Below, piece after piece: positions 58,307-64,000 of a stretch of DNA of 64,000 nucleotides (position 1 is its first letter; every line of letters begins with the position of its first letter). Location: contig NZ_CP054021.1 in NCBI RefSeq assembly GCF_005862305.2, forward strand, positions 2,622,501-2,686,500, in the 5' to 3' direction. Source of the stretch: Rhizobium indicum (lineage in GTDB: Bacteria > Pseudomonadota > Alphaproteobacteria > Rhizobiales > Rhizobiaceae). Both the position numbers and the translations under genes were made by a program. A model generated the notes under the pieces. The model was not told the DNA's origin, did not search any database, and saw only the letters and a list, made by a program, of their open reading frames with translations.

Positions 58307-58789
58307 ATGGCAGACGATAACAACAGCAACGGTGCGGCCAACCCCACCCTTTCGATCCTTGCGCAATATACCAAGGATCTGTCCTTCGAAAATCCGGGTG
58401 CGCCGCGTTCGCTGCAGGCCCGCGACAAGGCGCCGACGATCAACATCAATGTGAACGTCAACGCCAACCCGCTTTCCGATACGGATTTCGATGTCGTGCT
58501 GTCGCTGAATGCCGAAGCCAAGGACGGCGACAAGACGGTTTTCCATGCCGAACTCACCTATGGCGGCGTTTTCCGCGTTGCCGGTTTCCCGCAGGAACAC
58601 ATGCTGCCGGTGCTCTTCATCGAGTGCCCGCGCATGCTTTTCCCCTTCGCCCGTCAGATCATCGCCGACGTCACCCGCAACGGCGGTTTCCCGCCGCTGA
58701 TGATCGACCCGATCGATTTCACGCAGATGTTCGCTCAGCGCGTTGCCGAAGAACAGGCCCGCGCCAAGGTTCAGGCCGTTCCGAACTGA
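58307..58789 (+). CDS. secB: Protein-export chaperone SecB
   Basis: Tetrameric chaperone of 160 aa that hands unfolded precursors to SecA. The core contains [17 protein letters not shown], an NVNVNANPL strand pair and [26 protein letters not shown], the SecB signature. ATG 58307 (MADDNNSNG) is used; earlier in-frame ATGs at 58253-58286 lack support. It converges on dnaQ across a strong terminator. Confidence 0.96.
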   Translation: MADDNNSNGAANPTLSILAQYTKDLSFENPGAPRSLQARDKAPTININVNVNANPLSDTDFDVVLSLNAEAKDGDKTVFHAELTYGGVFRVAGFPQEHMLPVLFIECPRMLFPFARQIIADVTRNGGFPPLMIDPIDFTQMFAQRVAEEQARAKVQAVPN

Positions 58790-58815
58790 CCCGATCCTTC
58801 TTGTCTGAAATGCGG

Positions 58816-58842
58816 ATGCCCGGGCCTGGTCCCGGGCATTTT
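58816..58842. terminator. Terminator between secB and dnaQ
   Basis: Perfect 9-bp arms ATGCCCGGG (58816-58824) and CCCGGGCAT (58831-58839) with a six-base loop and TTTT. It is 27 bases past the secB stop and shared with convergent dnaQ at least in position. Confidence 0.85.
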
Positions 58843-58857
58843 CAATTGAGGACCGGT

Positions 58858-59580
58858 TTAATCGAGATTGGCGTATTTCGCCCAGACGCTTTTTTCACCG
58901 AGCTTGGCGACGAGCGCCTCATGCGCCTGCTCCTCGGATAGGCTGATGCGCGGGGCGAGTGGGCGGGGCCGCTCAAGCACTGCGGCAACCACCACATCGT
59001 CTTCCATTGCCGTTTCGCCGTGGCGAGCCTGGCCCGACGTTCCTGATATGCTCAGGCCAAAGGCCGCCTGCCTGCCGCCGATCATCTCGATATAAACTTC
59101 GGCAAGCAGTTCGGAGTCGAGCAGCGCGCCGTGTTTGGTGCGGTGCGAATTATCGATGCCGTAGCGCCGGCAAAGCGCATCGAGCGAATTCGGCCCCATC
59201 GGATGTTTGCGCCGCGCCATCGACAGCGTGTCGAGCACCCGTTCCGGCAGGATTGGCGGTAAACCGATCCGCGCGAACTCAGCGTTGATGAAGCCCATAT
59301 CGAAGGTGGCGTTATGGGCAATCCACTTCGCATCGCCGAAGAAGGTGAGGATTTGTTCGGCAACCTCGGCGAAAGGCTGCTTGTCCTTCAGGAATTCATC
59401 GGTGATGCCGTGCACGGCGAGCGCATCCGGATGAACCTTCTGATCTCCAGGATTGATGAAGATATGGATCGTGTTGCCGGTGGGGAAATGATTGAAGAGC
59501 TCGATGCCGCCGATTTCGATGATGCGGTCGGCGCGGTTGTCGAGGCCGGTTGTTTCCGTATCGAAGATGATCTCACGCAT
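58858..59580 (-). CDS. dnaQ: DNA polymerase III epsilon subunit (proofreading exonuclease)
   Basis: 3'-5' proofreading exonuclease of 240 aa. Exo I is FDTETTGLDNRADRI with acidic residues near 6-8, Exo II is AHNATFDMGFIN and Exo III is HRTKHGALLDSELL. The C-terminal segment binds the polymerase alpha subunit. ATG 59580 is the family start and lies inside the end of coaE (eight-base overlap). It is the last gene of the PPSR-maf-aroE-coaE-dnaQ run close to the replication origin. Confidence 0.96.
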   Translation of the reverse strand: MREIIFDTETTGLDNRADRIIEIGGIELFNHFPTGNTIHIFINPGDQKVHPDALAVHGITDEFLKDKQPFAEVAEQILTFFGDAKWIAHNATFDMGFINAEFARIGLPPILPERVLDTLSMARRKHPMGPNSLDALCRRYGIDNSHRTKHGALLDSELLAEVYIEMIGGRQAAFGLSISGTSGQARHGETAMEDDVVVAAVLERPRPLAPRISLSEEQAHEALVAKLGEKSVWAKYANLD

Positions 59581-60184
59581 TCCGGAAATCTCCCTTGGCA
59601 ATCCGCGTTTTCAGTTCGGCGACGATCTCGAACACCCGTTCCCTCGTCGTCGCGATACTGTGACTGGTGTCGATCAGATAATCGGCCCGGCGCCGCTTTT
59701 CCGTGTCCGGCGTCTGGCGTGAGAGAATCATGTCGAATTTTTCCTCGGTCATGCCTTCGCGCGCAAGCACCCTTTGGCGCTGAATCTGTGGATCAGTGCT
59801 GACGACGACGATGACATCCACTCTTGCCTCGGCGCCGGTTTCGAAAAGTAATGGAATATCGAGCAATACCATGTCGGCGCCGGCGGCGCGTTGTCGCTTC
59901 AGAAATTCCGTCTCACGTTTGCGAACCAGCGGATGGACGATCGCTTCCAGGCGTTTGAAGCCGTCGGGATCAAGAGCGAGCAGGCGGCCGAGTTCACGTC
60001 GGTCGACGGCTCCATCCTTCATCGTGCCGGGGAAGGCGGCATTCACCAGGGGTGCAGCCTCGCCGGCATAGAGATCGTGGACCACGGCATCCGAATCATT
60101 GACCGGGATTCCGGCATCGGCGAAGAGCTTTGCCGCTGTCGATTTTCCCATTCCGATGGAGCCGGTGAGACCGATCTTCAGCAT
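59573..60184 (-). CDS. coaE: Dephospho-CoA kinase
   Basis: P-loop kinase of 203 aa completing coenzyme A. Walker A GSIGMGKS is at about 8-15 in IGLTGSIGMGKSTAAK, and DIPLLFETG is the acceptor-binding loop. The start ATG 60184 shares one base with the aroE stop (TGATG), and its own end overlaps dnaQ by eight bases. This order aroE-coaE-dnaQ is common in alphaproteobacteria. Confidence 0.97.
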   Translation of the reverse strand: MLKIGLTGSIGMGKSTAAKLFADAGIPVNDSDAVVHDLYAGEAAPLVNAAFPGTMKDGAVDRRELGRLLALDPDGFKRLEAIVHPLVRKRETEFLKRQRAAGADMVLLDIPLLFETGAEARVDVIVVVSTDPQIQRQRVLAREGMTEEKFDMILSRQTPDTEKRRRADYLIDTSHSIATTRERVFEIVAELKTRIAKGDFRNA

Positions 60185-61041
60185 CAGTGTGCTTCCATAT
60201 CCGCGATGATGAGCGCACGCAGCGCCGCGTCGACGATGGGACGCTGGCCGAACCATTTTTCGAAGCCGGGTACGGCCTGGTGCAAGAGCATGCCGAGACC
60301 ATCGACGATGGGAAACCCTTGCTCTTCCGCCTGCGTCAGGATCGGCGTCTTCAAGGGCACATAGACGATATCGGTGACGACGGCATCGGCTGCCAGAGGC
60401 GAGAAATCGAGTTGCGGCGCCTGCTCGCCGTCCATGCCGAGCGAGGTGGTATTGATGAAGAGGCCGGCCCCTTTCATCACTTCGGCAAGCGCTCCGGCCG
60501 GATGGGCCTGGACACGCGGGCCAAAACGATCCGCGAGTTCACGCGCGCGTTCGACGGTGCGGTTGACGACGTGAATCTCCTTGAAACCACGATCACGGAC
60601 CGCCTGGATGATCGCGCGGCTGGCGCCGCCGGCGCCAAAGACGACGGCCGTGCCATGCCGGTCCCAGCCGGGATGGCGTTCGTCGAGATTGGCGATGAAG
60701 CCACGACCGTCGGTATTCGTCGCATGCAGGGCGCCATCCTCCCGCCAGAGCGTGTTCGAGGCGCCGAGTTCGCGCGATAGCGCGTCCGGCTTGTCGGCGA
60801 GCCGGAACGCCAATTCCTTGTGAGGAATGGTGACATTGCCTCCGATAAAGCCGGAACTGCCGTCCTTCAACGAGTGAATGAAATCGGCAAAGGCCTCGGG
60901 TGCCACTTCATGAGCGCGGTAGCTGCCCGGCAGACCGAGCGTCTTCAGCCAATATCCGTGGATCAGTGGCGAGCGCGAATGCTTGATGGGAAAGCCCGTG
61001 ACAAACGCCTTCGGCCCGAATGTTTCACGTGAATCACCCAT
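60184..61041 (-). CDS. aroE: Shikimate dehydrogenase
   Basis: NADP-dependent enzyme of 285 aa of the shikimate pathway. Substrate-binding motifs [11 protein letters not shown] and GNVTIPHKE (catalytic Lys) and NTDGRGF are in the first half; the NADP motif GAGGASRAI is near residue 137. Its start at 61041 overlaps the end of maf by eight bases. It precedes coaE. Confidence 0.96.
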   Translation of the reverse strand: MGDSRETFGPKAFVTGFPIKHSRSPLIHGYWLKTLGLPGSYRAHEVAPEAFADFIHSLKDGSSGFIGGNVTIPHKELAFRLADKPDALSRELGASNTLWREDGALHATNTDGRGFIANLDERHPGWDRHGTAVVFGAGGASRAIIQAVRDRGFKEIHVVNRTVERARELADRFGPRVQAHPAGALAEVMKGAGLFINTTSLGMDGEQAPQLDFSPLAADAVVTDIVYVPLKTPILTQAEEQGFPIVDGLGMLLHQAVPGFEKWFGQRPIVDAALRALIIADMEAH

Positions 61042-61633
61042 CGATCGCTCCGAGTTCTCGCAATTTTTTTAAGAGCGGCAGCATCGGCAGGCCGAGAATG
61101 GTGAAATAATCACCTTCGATCTTTTCGAAGAGCTGGATGCCCTCCCCCTCCAATTGATAGGCGCCGACGCTGGAAAGCGCCCGTTCGCCAACCCGCGCCA
61201 GATGCCTGGCGATGAACTCCACCGTCAGTGGCCGCATCGTCAATTCCGCATGGGCGAGATGTTCCCACAAGACCACGCCGTCGCTGACGATCGCGACGGC
61301 GCTGTTCAATCTGTGGGTTACGCCGGAAAGAGCTTGAAGGTGGCTAGCCGCGTCAGCCAGGTCCTTCGGTTTATGGAAGACGCTGTCGCCGAGCGACATT
61401 GTCTGATCCGAACCGATGATCAGGCAATCCGGAAAGCGGCTGCTGACCTCCTCCGCCTTGGCCCTGGCCAGGACGAGGGCCACGGCATCAGGCTTAGCAC
61501 CGGCTTTTTCCAACGGCGCTTCGACGGCCCGTTCATCGATCCTTGCGGCATGCGCCTCGAAGGACAGACCGGCATTTTCCATCAGCATCCGGCGAAACGG
61601 GCTCGACGATGCAAGGATGAGTTTCGGTGTCAT
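61034..61633 (-). CDS. maf: Maf-like nucleoside triphosphate pyrophosphatase
   Basis: Maf/YceF-type house-cleaning pyrophosphatase of 199 aa. It starts with the family motif [18 protein letters not shown], and the GSDQTM and [12 protein letters not shown] motifs are present. Members hydrolyse modified nucleotides or dTTP/UTP; the exact specificity is not clear here. It overlaps aroE by eight bases and follows the PPSR gene by 33 bases. Confidence 0.95.
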   Translation of the reverse strand: MTPKLILASSSPFRRMLMENAGLSFEAHAARIDERAVEAPLEKAGAKPDAVALVLARAKAEEVSSRFPDCLIIGSDQTMSLGDSVFHKPKDLADAASHLQALSGVTHRLNSAVAIVSDGVVLWEHLAHAELTMRPLTVEFIARHLARVGERALSSVGAYQLEGEGIQLFEKIEGDYFTILGLPMLPLLKKLRELGAIDG

Positions 61634-61666
61634 GGGTTCCTCGGCGTGCCGGCTTTTCGTCAGCGC

Positions 61667-62488
61667 TTAGCGCAGCTTCGGCCGCAGGGCAACGATTGCT
61701 GCGGCTGTTTCCTCGATTGAGCGGCGGGTGACGTCGATCAGCGGCCAGTTATGACGGGCGCAAAGCGAGCGGGCATATTTCAGTTCCTCGGAAATCGCGG
61801 CGCGATCGGTGTAGTGTTCGCGATCGAAACCCTGCGTCACCCCGAGCACCCGGTTTTCCCGCACCTGGGAAATACGGTCGGTGGTGGCGATCAGGCAGAC
61901 GATCAGCGGTCTGCTCGCGACGAAGAGGCTCTCGGGCAATGGCACGCCATAGACGATCGGAATGTTCGCCGTTTTGATGCCTCGGTTGGCAAGATAGATG
62001 CTGGTCGGTGTTTTCGACGTCCGGCTGATGCCGATGATCACCACATCGGCATCGTTGTAATCGTCGGGCATCTGGCCGTCATCGTGATCCATGGTGAAAT
62101 TCAGCGCTTCGATGCGCGCGAAGTAGCCGGCATTCATCACATGCTGAGCTCCGACCCGACGGCGCGACGGGGCGCCGAGATAGATCTGGAAGGCATTCAT
62201 CACCGGCTCCAGCACATTCACCGAAGCGACACCCATCTCGATGCAGCGCTCATCGATCAGGCTCGCAAGCTCCCGGTCGACAATGGTGTAGAGCACGATG
62301 CCGGGGGCGTCATCGATCGCCTGCAGAACCGGCAGCAGCTGTTTGCGATTGCGGATCAGTGGATAGACATGTTCGATCGGCTGCGCCGATCTGAACTGCG
62401 CCGACGCGGCGCGCCCGGCGGAGATCAGAGTCTCTCCCGTTGAGTCAGAAATCAGATGCAGATGAAAGAAGTTCGTTCTGTTCTCCAC
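61667..62488 (-). CDS. Bifunctional kinase/pyrophosphorylase PPSR or PDRP (DUF299)
   Basis: A 273-aa protein of the DUF299 family, with an N-terminal [13 protein letters not shown] motif and a P-loop-like [18 protein letters not shown] at about residues 150-167. Members phosphorylate and dephosphorylate PEP synthase or pyruvate phosphate dikinase, regulating gluconeogenesis; which target applies here cannot be told, though PPDK is the usual rhizobial case. It begins at the left edge of the replication origin and is transcribed away from it. Confidence 0.93.
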   Translation of the reverse strand: MENRTNFFHLHLISDSTGETLISAGRAASAQFRSAQPIEHVYPLIRNRKQLLPVLQAIDDAPGIVLYTIVDRELASLIDERCIEMGVASVNVLEPVMNAFQIYLGAPSRRRVGAQHVMNAGYFARIEALNFTMDHDDGQMPDDYNDADVVIIGISRTSKTPTSIYLANRGIKTANIPIVYGVPLPESLFVASRPLIVCLIATTDRISQVRENRVLGVTQGFDREHYTDRAAISEELKYARSLCARHNWPLIDVTRRSIEETAAAIVALRPKLR

Positions 62489-62889
62489 GCTATTTTCCGC
62501 TGCCTGTTGAAAACACTGGATGAAACAGAGCTACGGCGGCGAGGCAGTCTCCGGCAAGGGAAAACATGCCTCCTTATCCACATTTCGGATTTTGCCGAAC
62601 GGTTTCGGTTGGCCCTGTGGACGATGGGGAAGGGCTGGGCTTCTTGAAAGCTCGTCCACAGCCTGTCCACAGCTATGAGAAAAATTGTCGATCCGGAAGG
62701 ATTTGGAATCATTTCTGGATTCGGCTTCTCCCCGAAATTTGGACGAGATGGACAAATCTTTCCGATGTTGTTTTGCAGCCGCGCGACAAATGGCATCGGC
62801 GGTGGATGGATTTTAATCCTTGATAGTCACCGACTCTAAGAAATAGAAGCCTTTTAAAATATCTTTGTTATTTTATAGGGAAGAAGCGC
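62489..62889. other. Probable chromosomal replication origin (oriC)
   Basis: A 401-base gap with no gene between PPSR and hemE, where alphaproteobacterial origins sit (hemE neighbourhood). It holds one perfect DnaA box TTATCCACA (62574-62582) and three boxes ending in CCACA with two mismatches: 62616-62624 (minus), 62652-62660 and 62663-62671. An AT-rich tract at 62810-62880 could be the unwinding element. GANTC methylation sites occur at 62706-62710, 62718-62722 and 62832-62836. Confidence 0.82.
62574..62582 (+). promoter_or_regulatory. Perfect DnaA box
   Basis: TTATCCACA, identical to the E. coli consensus. It is the strongest of four boxes in the origin region; the others at 62616-62624, 62652-62660 and 62663-62671 are weaker. 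The spacing is a cluster of about 100 bp. Confidence 0.85.
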
Positions 62890-63921
62890 TTGAGCGATAC
62901 GCGCCGAAAGATCATGAGGGTTTTGAGTGGCGAGAGTCTCTCCCCTCCTCCTCTCTGGCTGATGAGACAGGCAGGACGTTATCTCCCGGAATATCGGGAG
63001 ACACGGGCAAAGGCAGGGAGTTTTCTCGATCTCTGCTACACGCCTGAGTATGCCGTCGAAGTGACATTGCAGCCGATGCGCCGCTATGGCTTTGATGCGG
63101 CCATTCTGTTTTCCGATATCCTGGTCATTCCAGACGCAATGAAGCGAAATGTCCGGTTCACCGAGGGCCATGGCCCGGAGATGGATCCGATCGATGAAGC
63201 CGGGATCGGCAGTTTGAACGGCGAAGAGGTTGTCGATTATCTCAGGCCGGTTCTGGAGACGGTACGGCGGCTGCGTGAAGAACTGCAAGCGGAGACGACG
63301 CTGCTCGGTTTCTGCGGGGCGCCATGGACGGTTGCGACCTACATGATCGCCGGTCACGGCACGCCGGATCAGGCCCCTGCCCGTCTCTTCGCCTACAAGC
63401 ATCCCCGCGCCTTCGAGCATCTGCTGATGCTGCTTGCCGACGTATCGGCCGATTATCTCGTCGCCCAGATCGATGCCGGCGCCGATGCCGTGCAGATCTT
63501 CGATTCCTGGGCAGGTGTTCTCGGTGAGAAGGAGTTCGAGGCGTTTGCGATCAGGCCGGTTGCGCGGATGATTGCTTCCGTCAAATCACAACGGCCGCAT
63601 GCTCGCATCATCGCTTTTGCCAAGGGCGCCGGCTATCAGCTTAAGACCTATCGCCAGAAGACGGGCGCAGATGCGATCGGCCTCGATTGGTCGGTCCCGC
63701 TGGCCTTTGCAGCCGAACTTCAGAAAGACGGACCGGTTCAGGGCAACCTCGATCCGATGCGCGTCGTTGCCGGCGGCCGGGCGCTGGAGGAAGGCATCGA
63801 TGATATTCTGCAGCATCTCGGCAATGGTCCGCTGATCTTCAATCTCGGTCACGGCATTACACCGCAGGCCGATCCCGAGCATGTGCGTCTGTTGGTGGAT
63901 CGTGTGCGAGGCGGGGCGTGA
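62890..63921 (+). CDS. hemE: Uroporphyrinogen decarboxylase
   Basis: Heme-pathway enzyme of 343 aa converting uroporphyrinogen III to coproporphyrinogen III. Family motifs are [16 protein letters not shown] near residue 20-35 and [13 protein letters not shown]; the catalytic Asp is in [11 protein letters not shown] near 78-82. It starts at TTG 62890 with GGGAAG upstream; no ATG is near. It is next to oriC, an arrangement seen in Sinorhizobium and Caulobacter. The stop is three bases from the following start. Confidence 0.96.
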   Translation: MSDTRRKIMRVLSGESLSPPPLWLMRQAGRYLPEYRETRAKAGSFLDLCYTPEYAVEVTLQPMRRYGFDAAILFSDILVIPDAMKRNVRFTEGHGPEMDPIDEAGIGSLNGEEVVDYLRPVLETVRRLREELQAETTLLGFCGAPWTVATYMIAGHGTPDQAPARLFAYKHPRAFEHLLMLLADVSADYLVAQIDAGADAVQIFDSWAGVLGEKEFEAFAIRPVARMIASVKSQRPHARIIAFAKGAGYQLKTYRQKTGADAIGLDWSVPLAFAAELQKDGPVQGNLDPMRVVAGGRALEEGIDDILQHLGNGPLIFNLGHGITPQADPEHVRLLVDRVRGGA

Positions 63922-63923
63922 CG

Positions 63924-64000
63924 ATGGAAAAGCAGACCGATCGGAGGTCTGGCGCTTACGCCCGGCGCCGGGCTCATTTTGCGCTGGCCTTCTTTGCGCT
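63924..64000 (+). CDS. hemJ: Partial CDS, probable protoporphyrinogen oxidase HemJ
   Basis: Only the first 25 codons are present, reading MEKQTDRRSGAYARRRAHF and then the start of a hydrophobic stretch. The ATG is two bases after the hemE stop. A basic start followed by a membrane segment after hemE fits HemJ, which follows hemE in several rhizobia, by memory; the sequence itself is too short to prove it. Confidence 0.45.
   Translation, partial: MEKQTDRRSGAYARRRAHFALAFFA

Noticed and set aside
62489..62889. CtrA binding sites in oriC
   Set aside because: TTAA half-sites occur near 62812 and 62853 but no pair with seven-base spacing was found.

Overview
The window is a stretch of chromosomal backbone from an alphaproteobacterium of the order Rhizobiales, most likely Rhizobium of the etli/leguminosarum group. 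The evidence is gene content and order: actSR, chvI-chvG-hprK-EIIA-HPr, hslV-GNAT-hslU, trpFBA-accD-folC, addBA-trxA, and PPSR-oriC-hemE. High GC content, ATP-dependent PckA, AddAB instead of RecBCD, a Tyr-type DivL, and the DUF1402, DUF2852 and DUF2218 families fit the same group. No phage, plasmid, insertion sequence, CRISPR array, tRNA or rRNA was seen.

Layout, left to right. 1-6.9 kb: an ornithine-cyclodeaminase-like gene, helicase hrpB, the redox two-component pair actS-actR, mmcB and a lipoprotein L,D-transpeptidase. 6.9-14.1 kb (minus strand): malate synthase G, a cytochrome P450, a DUF1402 protein with lysozyme-like motifs, and the HslUV protease genes with an acetyltransferase gene wedged between them. 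14.3-19.8 kb (plus): a histidine operon (hisB, hisH, hisA, hisF, hisE) with three uncharacterised genes inserted and coaA at its end. 19.9-22.7 kb (minus): alkB, arfB, pckA. 23.0-28.6 kb (plus): chvI-chvG coupled to a short HprK, a mannose-type EIIA and HPr, then ahcY behind a perfect palindrome. 28.8-40.8 kb (plus): divL, a tsaE-amgK fusion, murU, addB, addA, trxA. 40.8-46.9 kb (minus): trpF-trpB-trpA, accD, folC and a zinc peptidase. 47-51 kb (minus): DUF2852, PHB depolymerase, an FAH-family enzyme and glutathionyl-hydroquinone reductase. 51.2-52.2 kb (plus): DUF2218 and a nitroreductase. 52.2-57.6 kb (minus): gyrB, an XRE regulator, smr, mltA and a Tim44-domain gene. 57.7-58.8 kb (plus): fxsA and secB. 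58.9-62.5 kb (minus): PPSR, maf, aroE, coaE, dnaQ. 62.5-62.9 kb: the probable chromosomal replication origin. The window ends with hemE and the first codons of a probable hemJ.

The genes group by function as follows. Growth and cell-cycle control: divL, gyrB, dnaQ, oriC. Envelope sensing and remodelling: chvGI, L,D-transpeptidase, mltA, murU and amgK. Recombination and alkylation repair: addAB, mmcB, alkB. Central and storage metabolism: glcB, pckA, phaZ, the PTS-Ntr proteins and PPSR. Amino-acid and cofactor synthesis: his, trp, ahcY, coaA, coaE, aroE, hemE, folC. Many neighbours overlap by 1, 4, 8 or more bases, indicating translational coupling.

The most notable observations are departures from family norms inside core genes. 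DivL has Tyr in place of the phosphoacceptor His. AddB lacks both the Walker A motif and the iron-sulfur cysteines. AccD lacks three of the four zinc-ribbon cysteines. MltA has no export signal. Five copies of two intergenic repeat families are present, and in two places the repeat reaches into a gene's stop codon. I found no convincing previously undescribed multi-gene system.
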